Origin: an uncultured Pseudomonadota bacterium
Lineage (GTDB): Bacteria; Pseudomonadota; Gammaproteobacteria; Burkholderiales; Thiobacillaceae
Direction: 5' to 3'
Assembly (NCBI GenBank): GCA_903835655.1
Contig: CAILNT010000024.1
Coordinates: 1 to 47,512 of the forward strand
DNA length: 47,512 nucleotides
This document shows positions 8,730 through 16,654 of the stretch, one piece after another. A program made the translations under genes and the position numbers. The notes beneath the pieces are model-generated. The model saw nothing but the letters and a program-made list of their open reading frames with translations, was not told the DNA's origin and searched no databases. Within the stretch, counting starts at the first letter, position 1, and the number at the start of each line of letters is the position of its first letter.

Positions 8730-8983
8730 TTTGCGGCCCCCGTGTTTCTGGCGCGCAGGGCGTCGACGGCACCGACCAGTTCTCCCACGGTATCGGGGGT
8801 GGGAAAGTCGTTGGGCACGCTGATGCCGAACTTTTCTTCGAACTCGAAAATCAGTTCGAGCAGCATCAGCGAATCGATGTTGACGCTGCTCAGAGGCGAC
8901 TCCAGTGTGACCAATGCCGAATCCTGGTCGGAATGTTTCTTCAGAAACTCACGCAGCAGGGCGAGGGTGTCTGTTTCACTCAT
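8726..8983 (-). CDS. Acyl carrier protein
   Basis: 85 residues from the ATG at 8983, which has a GAGAG element upstream. The motif VNIDSLMLLELIFEFEEKFG carries the serine (DSL) that receives the phosphopantetheine arm, and the C-terminal helix region PTPDTVGELV is typical of ACPs. An upstream in-frame ATG at 9055 would add 24 residues that do not resemble ACP, so I rejected it. The stop overlaps the CTG start of the ketosynthase, so the pair is translationally coupled. A separate ACP/KAS pair outside a fatty-acid operon points to a specialised acyl group used in the neighbouring glycolipid or peptide pathway; this is inference. Confidence 0.9.
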   Translation of the reverse strand: MSETDTLALLREFLKKHSDQDSALVTLESPLSSVNIDSLMLLELIFEFEEKFGISVPNDFPTPDTVGELVGAVDALRARNTGAAN

Positions 8984-9104
8984 TTGGCTGATCTCTCTGG
9001 TTGTATCCAGTACGTTGGAAGGGGTACACAGGGCCCGACGCCTTGGCGCCGCCAATTATACCGGCCTGCCGTCGCGTAGGGCGGTGCCGGATTGGGTTCC
9101 GCAA

Positions 9105-10886
9105 TCACACAAGGCGTGTGTCCATGAATTCAGCCGCTACCGCGGCGAAATGCGCATTGTCCTCGACCCCGCGCACCGCCACTCGAAAGTGACAGCCGGG
9201 CATGCCGGGCCGGTCGTCGATGCGCTTCACCAGATAGCCGCGCGCATAGCAGTGGGTTTCAAAGGACGTGGCGGCGTCCTTCGCCATCCGGAACAGGACA
9301 AAGTTGGTGGCGGTCGCGGTTACCTCGAAGCCCGCCGTGGCCAGCAGGGCTTCCAGGGTGACCCGGTTGGCGGCGATCTTGCGTAACGCCGCCAGGTATT
9401 CCGTGCGATAGCGCGGCAACAGTTCGAGAAAGGCTTCGGCCAGCGAACCCACGTTCCAGATCGGCAAGGCCTGGCGGACGCGCTCCACCAGATTCGTATC
9501 GGCGCAGGCCAGCATTCCCAGGCGCAGCCCGGGAATGCCGTGGGTCTTGCCGTAGCTGCGCAATACCAGGAGGTTGGGGTATTCCCGCAGCAGCGCGGCA
9601 TCCACCAGGGTCAGGGCCGTGTCGGCGAAATCCAGGAAGGACTCGTCCACCAGCACCCGGCGGTGGTTCCGCCGGGCATGGCTCACGAGCTGTAGCAAGG
9701 CATCGCGCGGCATCAATTCGCCGCTGGGATTGTTGGGATTGATCACGATCAGGCCTGCATCCCCGTCGCGCCAGGGGGTATAAGGGTCGGTCGCTGCCAG
9801 TTCTTGCAGGCGATCGCCGAACACGCGCCGGTATTCGAGGAAGTAGGGAGGGCGCACGGCGTAAGGGCCAGGCAAGACCGTGGCCAGGACCGAGAGCAGT
9901 TCGGACAGGCCATTGCCCAGCGCCAGGTGGTCACTCGCGACGTCCAGCGTTTTCGCTGCCAGACGGCAGATGATCGACTGCCTGGAAGGATACTCGCGCA
10001 CCAGCCGGTCGAATAGTCTGCCCAGTTCCTGGGTCATGGCGGCCGGTGGGAAGTAGGGATTCACCAGAAGGGTCAGATCCCGCATGTAGCGGTACTTCCA
10101 GAAGCCGCCGAAGTTGTCGCGCAGCCTGCGCGCGGCTTCGTCCTCGGGGGCGGTGACGATGCGCGCCCTGTGGTAATCGTCTTCGTCGTCGATCTCCACC
10201 CAGGCGTTGTCAGCGATGACGTGGATGTTGAAACCGGCCGGCAATGCGGGCGATACCAGTTTCAGGACGTCCTCATAGTAGGAATTGGCGCCGAAGGCCT
10301 GGACGTAGGCGGCGATGAAGCGGGCATAGACATTGCTGAAGAATCGCCCCGAGAAGCGGTACCAGTTGACGGTCTTGTAGAGCGCCTCGGGTGGGTAGTT
10401 GACGACATCCTGCTTGGAGACGAAGCCGCGAATTTGGTCTTGCGGCGAGTCGGCCACAACGCAGGTGCCATCCATCCAGTACTGGAAAGGACTGGCGAGC
10501 ACGACTTCGCTACCGGGGCTGGCCAGGAAGGCGGCCACCGCGTCGTGGCTTACCCAGACGTCGCTCTCGGCGACGATCACGCCGTCGGCTTGCGCGAGTT
10601 GCGGCAGTGCCAGAAAGAGCGAATAAATGTTGTTGGTGGACGCGTAGAGCTCGTTCTCGACGAAGGCCACGTCGAGATCGGGGAAGTGCACCCGCACATA
10701 GTCGATGACACCTTCCTTGCAATACCCCACCACGATCACGAAATGCCGTATCCCGGAGCGGATCAGGCTGGAAAGGGTGTGATGGATGAGCGGCAGTCCA
10801 TTCAGCTCCACCATGCACTTGGTGCGGTCCTCGGTCATGGCCTTCAGTCTGCGGCCCATTCCTGCCGCCAAAATACATGCGATCAT
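9105..10886 (-). CDS. Fusion: LicC/PntC-like cytidylyltransferase and CobD/HisC-like PLP enzyme
   Basis: 593 residues from ATG 10886 (GGAGAG upstream; the ATG-like start at 11003 adds unrelated sequence). Residues 1-245 are a nucleotidyltransferase: MIACILAAGMGRRL, the asparagine motif YASTNNIYSL shared by phosphocholine and 2-aminoethylphosphonate cytidylyltransferases, and WVEIDDEDDY. Residues about 265-593 are a class I/II PLP enzyme: NPNNPSGE, DESFLDF and the PLP lysine in LRSYGKTHGIPGLRLG (about K447). Relatives of the second half include L-threonine-phosphate and L-serine-phosphate decarboxylases and histidinol-phosphate aminotransferase. A simple model is phosphoserine to phosphoethanolamine (or a ketone-phosphate to an amino-alcohol phosphate), then CTP activation to a CDP-amino-alcohol for the two CDP-alcohol phosphotransferases nearby. 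Domains are clear; the reaction is inference. Confidence 0.85.
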   Translation of the reverse strand: MIACILAAGMGRRLKAMTEDRTKCMVELNGLPLIHHTLSSLIRSGIRHFVIVVGYCKEGVIDYVRVHFPDLDVAFVENELYASTNNIYSLFLALPQLAQADGVIVAESDVWVSHDAVAAFLASPGSEVVLASPFQYWMDGTCVVADSPQDQIRGFVSKQDVVNYPPEALYKTVNWYRFSGRFFSNVYARFIAAYVQAFGANSYYEDVLKLVSPALPAGFNIHVIADNAWVEIDDEDDYHRARIVTAPEDEAARRLRDNFGGFWKYRYMRDLTLLVNPYFPPAAMTQELGRLFDRLVREYPSRQSIICRLAAKTLDVASDHLALGNGLSELLSVLATVLPGPYAVRPPYFLEYRRVFGDRLQELAATDPYTPWRDGDAGLIVINPNNPSGELMPRDALLQLVSHARRNHRRVLVDESFLDFADTALTLVDAALLREYPNLLVLRSYGKTHGIPGLRLGMLACADTNLVERVRQALPIWNVGSLAEAFLELLPRYRTEYLAALRKIAANRVTLEALLATAGFEVTATATNFVLFRMAKDAATSFETHCYARGYLVKRIDDRPGMPGCHFRVAVRGVEDNAHFAAVAAEFMDTRLV

Positions 10887-11098
10887 CTTGCTTCTCTCCG
10901 TCTCGAATTTGGATCGTGCATGTGGCTGTAGCGCTGGCGTCTCTGAGGCCGTGAATATTTCCAGAACGGTCGCCAAAGTGGTCGGTTGCCGGCTTTTCGT
11001 CACGGCCTCTCGGCGCTCGGGAATTGCTGCCGTGCATTATCATCCGGCGGCCCCACCATGGGGTACGTCCAACACGCCTCAGCTCAGGAACACAGCCC

Positions 11099-12094
11099 TT
11101 GCCCACAGCCTCAGTTCTCCCCACTGGCCAGACAACCGCGAGCAGGCCACGTATCGATCTGGTCTACACCTGGGTGGACGATAGCTGGCCGGGATACATG
11201 AAAGAACTGGGCCGCTACGCCAGCCGGGACCATGACAGCAATCCCAACCGCACACGGGACAATCTCGATCTGCTGCGCTACAGCCTGCGCTCGGTGGCGC
11301 GTCATGCGCCCTGGCTGGGGAATGTCTATCTGCTGAGCATGCGGCCACAAGTTCCTGGCTGGCTGGATACCGGGCATCCTCGCCTGCGCATCGTGCACCA
11401 CGACCAGATCATGGACCCGGCGCTGCTGCCCACCTTCAATTCCTTTGCCATCGTCTCGCACCTGCATGCCCTACCCGGCGTTTCCAGCCCATTCCTGTAC
11501 CTGGAAGACGACATGCTGTTCGGCGCTAGCGTGAGCCCGGCTGACTTCATGGATGCGGCCGGACGCACCCGATTGTTCGTTCAGCGGCAGACCACACCGG
11601 AAGCGGCGCAGCGGGAACGGACCGATATCTCGCCGTGGAACGCCGCCCTCGCCCGAGCCAACCACCTGCTCGACGGTCGTTTCGGCGCGGACTCCCGGCG
11701 GCGCCACGTCAACCATGTGCCGTTGCTGGTCTACCCGGAGCTCTGGCGGGAAACCCTGGAACAATGGCCCGAGGCCATCGCCCATACCCGCGCCAGCCGA
11801 TTTCGCGATGTCGGCAACGTGCCGCCCGAATATCTCTACCCCCATTACGCCCTCGCCACCGGCCGCGCAGCAAGCGCCCCGGCGGCAAGCGTGAAGCAGG
11901 ATTTCTTTTACTTTCCCCTGGAGAACTGGCGGCTTCACGCGCGCTTGTGCACGAGCTGGGTCGATTGGCATGGCCCCAAGTTCATGACCTTGAACGATAA
12001 TTTCGGCGCTCGCCCGAACCCGGCGGTAGTGGCCCATCTGCGAGCGACCCTGGAACGCTGGTATCCCGATCCCAGTCCGTTCGAGAAGCGCTAG
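11099..12094 (+). CDS. Stealth-family sugar-1-phosphate transferase
   Basis: Stealth proteins transfer a hexose-1-phosphate from a nucleotide sugar to build phosphodiester-linked capsules; they are relatives of GlcNAc-1-phosphotransferase. The conserved regions appear in order: CR1 RIDLVYTWVDDSWPGY, CR2 with DNLDLLRYSLRSVARHAPW, LPTFNSFAIVSHLH and PFLYLEDDMLFG, then CR3/CR4-like VNHVPLLVYPE and TLNDNFG near the end. No ATG precedes CR1; TTG at 11099 has AGGA upstream and gives 331 residues, and TTG at 11024 is another option. It is the only plus-strand gene in the locus, diverging from the cytidylyltransferase fusion across about 210 bases and converging tail to tail (3-nt gap) with a CDP-alcohol phosphotransferase. 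Confidence 0.85.
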   Translation: MPTASVLPTGQTTASRPRIDLVYTWVDDSWPGYMKELGRYASRDHDSNPNRTRDNLDLLRYSLRSVARHAPWLGNVYLLSMRPQVPGWLDTGHPRLRIVHHDQIMDPALLPTFNSFAIVSHLHALPGVSSPFLYLEDDMLFGASVSPADFMDAAGRTRLFVQRQTTPEAAQRERTDISPWNAALARANHLLDGRFGADSRRRHVNHVPLLVYPELWRETLEQWPEAIAHTRASRFRDVGNVPPEYLYPHYALATGRAASAPAASVKQDFFYFPLENWRLHARLCTSWVDWHGPKFMTLNDNFGARPNPAVVAHLRATLERWYPDPSPFEKR

Positions 12095-12097
12095 GGC

Positions 12098-12796
12098 CTA
12101 CTGTTTCAGCCGGCCCAGGGATTCGATCTGAGCGCTCAGAAAATCGCCCAGGGAATAGGCAAGCAGCCAGACCAGCAGCCAGCGTGTATGTCCGGACCAG
12201 ACGGCGGCGGCGAGCAGCAAGGGTGCCAGGCGGTCCAGGCCGCTGAGAAAGGCGAACAGCTTCTGGTCGCTCGATAGCCGCGCGGTGTCCGCGATCTCGT
12301 TGGGCTCCCCCACTGCCGCATCGGCATAGAGGCGACAGGCGCGCGCCAGAATGGCGAGCAAGGCGGCCCCCAGTCCGATAGCCGAAGCCATGCCGACGAC
12401 CCCTGGGGCGGGTTCCGTCAGCAGGCCGATAGCCAGATAGAAAGTTGCCCGGTAGAGCAGGTCGCAGACGAAATCGGTGTAGGCACCGTCGCGCGAGACG
12501 CGTCCGGAAACCCGCGCGACATTGCCATCGACGCAATCCAGTACGCAAAACACCAAGGCCATGGCCGCCACCGCCATGCCCGCGCCGTTCACCGCCAGCA
12601 CGGGCAGGGACAGTGCGAAGAGCAGGCCGGCCAGGGTGATCACGGTGGGCGGCAGCGGCAAAAATAATGGCGTGAGCAGGATAGCCAGAGGACGGTACAT
12701 CAGGGCGCTCGCCCAATCGGTCAGCAGTTCGTGGCGGAACCGCGGCCGGTAGCCGGCGAGGGTCGCACGCAGGACGCTCAGCGGGCTTCTATCCAT
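12098..12796 (-). CDS. CDP-alcohol phosphotransferase (first of two)
   Basis: 232-residue integral membrane enzyme. The family signature DxxDGxxAR-(8)-GxxxDxxxD is complete from about residue 87: DCVDGNVAR, then GAYTDFVCD. Such enzymes move a phospho-alcohol or phosphatidyl group from a CDP donor to an alcohol at the membrane. The ATG at 12796 overlaps the stop of the upstream GT4 gene by 8 nt, so it is coupled. It is quite different in sequence from the second copy at 13949-14572, suggesting a different acceptor or donor. Likely donors are CDP-diacylglycerol or the CDP-amino-alcohol predicted from the nearby fusion enzyme. Function beyond family is not known. Confidence 0.85.
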   Translation of the reverse strand: MDRSPLSVLRATLAGYRPRFRHELLTDWASALMYRPLAILLTPLFLPLPPTVITLAGLLFALSLPVLAVNGAGMAVAAMALVFCVLDCVDGNVARVSGRVSRDGAYTDFVCDLLYRATFYLAIGLLTEPAPGVVGMASAIGLGAALLAILARACRLYADAAVGEPNEIADTARLSSDQKLFAFLSGLDRLAPLLLAAAVWSGHTRWLLVWLLAYSLGDFLSAQIESLGRLKQ

Positions 12797-13952
12797 CACG
12801 GGCAAGGCGGTGGCCGGGCGAATTGGCGGTCAACACGGCAACGAAGTCCGCGAGGCGGGCCGTGACGTCGGCGGTCAGTGCCTGGCCCCTGCCCCATGTA
12901 GACAAGTCGCGGCAGAGTGCGGGCGCGTCGAGAAATTCGGACAGGCGCGCCGCCAGTTCCGCCACGTTGCCGGGCGGCACCAGGCCAGCGGCGCCCTGGC
13001 CGGTCAGCACGCCGCTGTAGCCGCTGTTGCTCGCGGCCACCAGAGGCAGCCCGGCGGCCATCGCTTCGACCAGTACCAGGCCGTAACTCTCGCCATAGGG
13101 AGAGGGGGCGCAAAATAGGTCGGCTTCGCCATAGAGTCGGCGCTTGGCCGCCTCGTCGAGGCGACCGGTGAACTGGATGGCGTCGGCGACCGCCAGGCGT
13201 GTGGCTAGCGCGCGCGCCGCTGCCGCCTGCTCGCCGTCGCCGCAGATCACGAGACGAGCAGCGGGATGGTTGCGGCGCACCTGGGCGAAGGCTTCGATCA
13301 GCAGCAGCACTCCCTTGCGCGGCTCCAGGCGGCCGATGAACAGGAGGGTGGGCGCCTGGCCGTCGCGGGACGGGCGCGGCAGTTCCAGCAGCGGGGCCAG
13401 GTCGATCACCGGTGGCAGGCAGTGGCAAGCACAGTTGGGCGCCAGCCGCAGGTGGCCGGCTGGCGAGGCGGAGACGGCGATGGCGGCATCGAGCCGACTG
13501 GATAGGGCCCGGCTCAGGAGGCGGAAGGCGACGCGGGTGATGCGCCCGGACAGGGTGGGCGGGGGGGTGTCATGGAAGGTGGCGACGCGGCGGGGTACTC
13601 GTCCTGCCAGGCGGCGGAACACCTGCCAGGGCAGCAGGGGCGTCCACAAGGTATGGAAATGGGCCACGTCGAAGGGCCGTTCCTCATGCAGGCGCGCCAG
13701 GGCGTCGAGTTCGCGCGAACCCGCCCAGGTGGCCTCGAAAGCGGTGCCGTGCATGCGCCACTCGCAGAAACCGCCGATCCGCAACACGCGGTAGCCGTCG
13801 CATTGTTCCCAGGCGGGCGCCGCGTCGGTACCGGGTGCCAGGACCACTGCGTCATGCCCGGCCCGCCCCAGGGCGCGGGCGAGGTCGAGGATGTGCCGCT
13901 GCACGCCGCCAGGGCGGGCGATGTCGTAGGGGCAGACCTCCAGGACTCTCAC
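12789..13952 (-). CDS. GT4 family glycosyltransferase
   Basis: 387 residues starting at GTG 13952, which overlaps the upstream CDP-alcohol phosphotransferase stop (GTGA). The N-terminal acceptor domain opens with VRVLEVCPYDIARPGGVQRH, typical of GT4 enzymes. The C-terminal donor domain shows LLFIGRLEPRKGVLLLIEAF, VICGDGE and the E-x7-E region SPYGESYGLVLVEAMAAGLP. Retaining enzymes of this family use nucleotide sugars and act at the inner face of the cytoplasmic membrane. A long in-frame extension to 14534 runs through the neighbouring gene and is not real. Its position between two CDP-alcohol phosphotransferases suggests it glycosylates the lipid or phospho-alcohol they make. Confidence 0.9.
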   Translation of the reverse strand: MRVLEVCPYDIARPGGVQRHILDLARALGRAGHDAVVLAPGTDAAPAWEQCDGYRVLRIGGFCEWRMHGTAFEATWAGSRELDALARLHEERPFDVAHFHTLWTPLLPWQVFRRLAGRVPRRVATFHDTPPPTLSGRITRVAFRLLSRALSSRLDAAIAVSASPAGHLRLAPNCACHCLPPVIDLAPLLELPRPSRDGQAPTLLFIGRLEPRKGVLLLIEAFAQVRRNHPAARLVICGDGEQAAAARALATRLAVADAIQFTGRLDEAAKRRLYGEADLFCAPSPYGESYGLVLVEAMAAGLPLVAASNSGYSGVLTGQGAAGLVPPGNVAELAARLSEFLDAPALCRDLSTWGRGQALTADVTARLADFVAVLTANSPGHRLARDG

Positions 13953-14572
13953 CGCAACGGGTGCTGCTGATCGCAATCGATCAGGCGTCGCCGCGCACGC
14001 AGGAAGCGTTGCCAGGCGGTCAGGTGGGCCAGCGCCCCCAGCAGCAACAGCCCGCCTGGCAGAATCGGCCAGCCGTGACCGGCCAGCAGGGTGTCGGCCA
14101 ACAGCAGTGCGATCAGGACGATCATCCGTTCCAGGCGCTCCAGCAGGTCGGGCCAGTCGTTGTTGTCGACGGCGATTTCCAGCGCGACCCGTGCCTTGTT
14201 GTAGCTGGTCAGCAGGGCGCCGGTGATGGCGAAGAAGGCAGCCGGCCAGCAGCCCTGCATCCAGGCGATGGCCCCCAGTACGATGATTTCCTGGTAGCGG
14301 TCGACCACGGCGTCGAGATAGCCGCCGAAGCGGGTGGAGCGTCCGGTGAGTCGGGCGACGGCGCCGTCGAGGCCATCGCTGGCCAGCGCCACCACCAGGC
14401 ACAAGCCATAGGCCAGGCTGTTTCCATGCCACAGGTAGGCCAGACTGGCCAACACTACCAGGACCAGGCCGGCCAGGGTCACCGCGTTGGGCGAGCAACC
14501 GGCGCGGATCAGGCCGCGCGCGAGGAATTCCCAAATACGGCGGGTATGGGCGCCGAAACGGGCGTCGATCAT
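13949..14572 (-). CDS. CDP-alcohol phosphotransferase (second of two)
   Basis: 207-residue membrane protein from ATG 14572, with a good GGAG site. The signature is complete: D66 and D69 in DGLDGAVAR, then G83, D87 and D91 in GGYLDAVVD. Several hydrophobic helices follow, and the helix after the signature carries SYNKARVALEI. The start is 19 nt after the stop of the FGGY kinase and the end overlaps the GT4 gene. Possible substrates are a CDP-activated sugar alcohol or amino-alcohol and a lipid or inositol-like acceptor. The adjacent kinase could supply the phosphorylated alcohol. The family is certain; substrate unknown. Confidence 0.88.
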   Translation of the reverse strand: MIDARFGAHTRRIWEFLARGLIRAGCSPNAVTLAGLVLVVLASLAYLWHGNSLAYGLCLVVALASDGLDGAVARLTGRSTRFGGYLDAVVDRYQEIIVLGAIAWMQGCWPAAFFAITGALLTSYNKARVALEIAVDNNDWPDLLERLERMIVLIALLLADTLLAGHGWPILPGGLLLLGALAHLTAWQRFLRARRRLIDCDQQHPLR

Positions 14573-14591
14573 GGTGGCTCTCCGATTCGGG

Positions 14592-16145
14592 TCAATTCCG
14601 ATGCCAGCGTCGGGTAGCACGCCAGAAACCGAGTAGTTTCCGGTAACGCTTCTCGGACCAGTCGCGCACGGCCGGGTCCGGTTCGATCACCGGCCCCAGG
14701 CGCGCCAGTTGGCTGGCGGCGGCGAAACTGACGAACCAGCCGCAGGCCCGTGCTGCGGTCATGGCGGCGCCGCGGGAACCCGCCAGGGCTGGATTGTCCA
14801 CCACCTGCAAGGGGCGTTGCAGTGTGTCAGCGAGGATGCGGGCCCATACCGCGCTGCCAGCGCCACCGCCCATCAGGCGCAAGGGGGCGGTCGTTGCCGG
14901 CAGCAAGCGTTCCGCATGGCTCAGCGCCCACCGGGTATTCAAGGCGACGCCGGCCAGGACGCCATAGGCGAGATCGCTGCGGTTGCTGCGCAGCGACGCC
15001 CCGGCCAGGGCACCACGCAGATTCGAGTCGTCCACGGGTACGCGCTCGCCATAGAGCCAGGGCATGAAATGCGGCGTGTCCGGGCCGGGACGGGCCTGAC
15101 CGGCGGCCTCGTCGAGGGCGTGCAGGCCCGCCGTACCTTGGCCAAAGCCGAAGGTTTCCGCCGCCCAGCGCGCGGCGCCACCGGCGCTTTCCTGGGTGGC
15201 GACCAGAAAATAACGATCCGGGTGCGCAGCGCAGAGGGTCGCGATGCCGGTGAAGGGATCGACGCGCCGTCGCCAGGAGTGCGCACCCAGCCACATGCTG
15301 GTGCCCAGATGCAGGTGATAGACGCCTGGGTTGTGGTCACCGGCGGCCAGGGCGCAGGCATTCACGTCGCCACAACCGCCCGCCACGGGGAGTCCGGCGG
15401 GCAGCCCGAGGAAGGCGGCTGCGGCCGCCGTGAGAGTGCCCGCCACAGCTCCGGACTCGACGATCTCCGGCAGCCGTTCCCGGTTCAGCCCTACGCGGCG
15501 CAGCCAGGCATCCGACCAATCCCGCCGGCCCACACGGTTGTCCATCAGCCAGGTGAGTTGGGCCACATCGGGTGTGGTGACAAAGCGGCCGGTCAGGCGA
15601 TGGATCAGCCAGTCCTTGACATCGAGAAAGCGAGCCGCCTGGTGCCACACTTCCGGCATGGTTTCGCGAAACCAGAGGATCTTGGTCAATGGGTCCTTAC
15701 CCGACAGGTTGGGCGCGCCATTCGCCAGCCACAGCCAGGAGGCTAAGCGAAATGCGCCATAGCCGGCGACGCGCGGGCCGCCCGCGGTGACCTTACGGGC
15801 GATCGCGGCGGAACGGGTATCGATCCAGATCAAACACGGGTGCAGGGGTTCGCCGTCGGCTGCGACCGGGATGGTGCCGGCCATCTGCGCGGCCAGGCCG
15901 AGGCCGCGGATGCGCGTGCCTGCCGCTTGCTCCAGCAGGCGCAGCGTCACGGTCCGCATCGCCCGCCACCAGTCTTGCGGGTGTTGTTCGGCATGACCGG
16001 GTTGCGGAAGCTGGAGCGGGTAAGGCTCGCCGGCACTCGCCACGATGTGGCCGGCGCGGTCCACCAGCGCGGCCTTCAACGAAGAGGTACCGAAATCGTA
16101 GCCGATGACCAGATCGTCGGCGGCGGGTTCGCGAGTGGTAGGCAA
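14592..16145 (-). CDS. FGGY-family carbohydrate/polyol kinase
   Basis: About 517 residues. Phosphorylates a sugar or sugar alcohol with ATP. Visible features are the phosphate-binding start IGYDFGTSSLKAALVD, the sugar-binding WIDTRS region, the catalytic GGCGDVNACALAAGD region and the ATP-site glycines in LRLMGGGAGSAVWARILAD. It most resembles xylulokinase-like members. No ATG or GTG exists between the end of the upstream gene and the conserved N-terminus; TTG at 16145 is the first usual start, without an evident ribosome site. It lies directly upstream of a CDP-alcohol phosphotransferase, so its product may be a polyol phosphate destined for cytidylylation. That role is inference. Confidence 0.85.
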   Translation of the reverse strand: MPTTREPAADDLVIGYDFGTSSLKAALVDRAGHIVASAGEPYPLQLPQPGHAEQHPQDWWRAMRTVTLRLLEQAAGTRIRGLGLAAQMAGTIPVAADGEPLHPCLIWIDTRSAAIARKVTAGGPRVAGYGAFRLASWLWLANGAPNLSGKDPLTKILWFRETMPEVWHQAARFLDVKDWLIHRLTGRFVTTPDVAQLTWLMDNRVGRRDWSDAWLRRVGLNRERLPEIVESGAVAGTLTAAAAAFLGLPAGLPVAGGCGDVNACALAAGDHNPGVYHLHLGTSMWLGAHSWRRRVDPFTGIATLCAAHPDRYFLVATQESAGGAARWAAETFGFGQGTAGLHALDEAAGQARPGPDTPHFMPWLYGERVPVDDSNLRGALAGASLRSNRSDLAYGVLAGVALNTRWALSHAERLLPATTAPLRLMGGGAGSAVWARILADTLQRPLQVVDNPALAGSRGAAMTAARACGWFVSFAAASQLARLGPVIEPDPAVRDWSEKRYRKLLGFWRATRRWHRN

Positions 16146-16206
16146 GAGGCGAATGAAGTTGGGTGTTGGCTCGATGTGATCCGCGTGGTGGAAACCCTGC
16201 CCCCGC

Positions 16207-16398
16207 TCAATCCGGCAGATTGGAGGAGGGCCCCTTGTCCAGGGTGATGAGGTAGATGCCCATGCCGGCCAGCCCCATCCACAACACCATCGCCCAGACA
16301 CCGAGCGCCTGCCAGAGGCCGCCGAGAAAGATCAGCATGACCAGGGATATGCCCAGCAGCACATTGCCGAGCCAGAATTTAGGGGTGTTGCCGTTCAC
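16207..16398 (-). CDS. Small two-helix membrane protein
   Basis: 63 residues from ATG 16398. Two hydrophobic segments, about residues 9-29 (WLGNVLLGISLVMLIFLGGL) and 33-53, with a polar tail ending SSNLPD. No known domain recognised. It overlaps the 91-residue cysteine-containing gene upstream by 20 nt and precedes the kinase by 61 nt, so it sits inside the same minus-strand run. The tight packing and clean start support a real gene. It could be a small subunit of the membrane enzymes downstream, but nothing in the sequence proves that. Confidence 0.6.
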   Translation of the reverse strand: MNGNTPKFWLGNVLLGISLVMLIFLGGLWQALGVWAMVLWMGLAGMGIYLITLDKGPSSNLPD

Positions 16399-16654
16399 CG
16401 CGGTCTCCAGATAAGTGGCTGTGGGTCTCGCAAGGATACGACGGGGGCAGCCGTCCCGTTGCAGCCTGGGGGTGTTCAGAGGGCTGGGCGATCAGGAAAG
16501 GGCATTCCACCTTGCCGTTCGCGTGCCGGATCAACTCTTCGCTGAAATCCGCGTAGGTGCGGTGTAGCGCGTGGCGGGCGGCATCGGTCTCGAAGCGCGC
16601 GCAAGCGAGGGCGAGCGGGCAGTGCGAAGTCATGCAGTAGGTGTATGCGATCAT
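16379..16654 (-). CDS. Hypothetical protein with cysteine motif
   Basis: 91 residues from ATG 16654, which overlaps the OmpA-like gene stop as ATGA. Cysteines occur in YCMTSHCPLALACARF and again in ECPFLIAQP, a spacing that could bind one metal ion. The tail after about residue 60 is polar and Pro/His-rich with no recognisable fold. Its last 20 bases overlap the start of the small membrane protein. No family recognised with confidence. Support rests on 4-nt coupling to a real gene and on the conserved-looking cysteine pattern. Confidence 0.5.
   Translation of the reverse strand: MIAYTYCMTSHCPLALACARFETDAARHALHRTYADFSEELIRHANGKVECPFLIAQPSEHPQAATGRLPPSYPCETHSHLSGDRGERQHP

Noticed and set aside
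12789-14534. 581-residue version of the GT4 gene
   Set aside because: The N-terminal 190 residues read out of frame through the CDP-alcohol phosphotransferase; the GTG at 13952 fits the family N-terminus.
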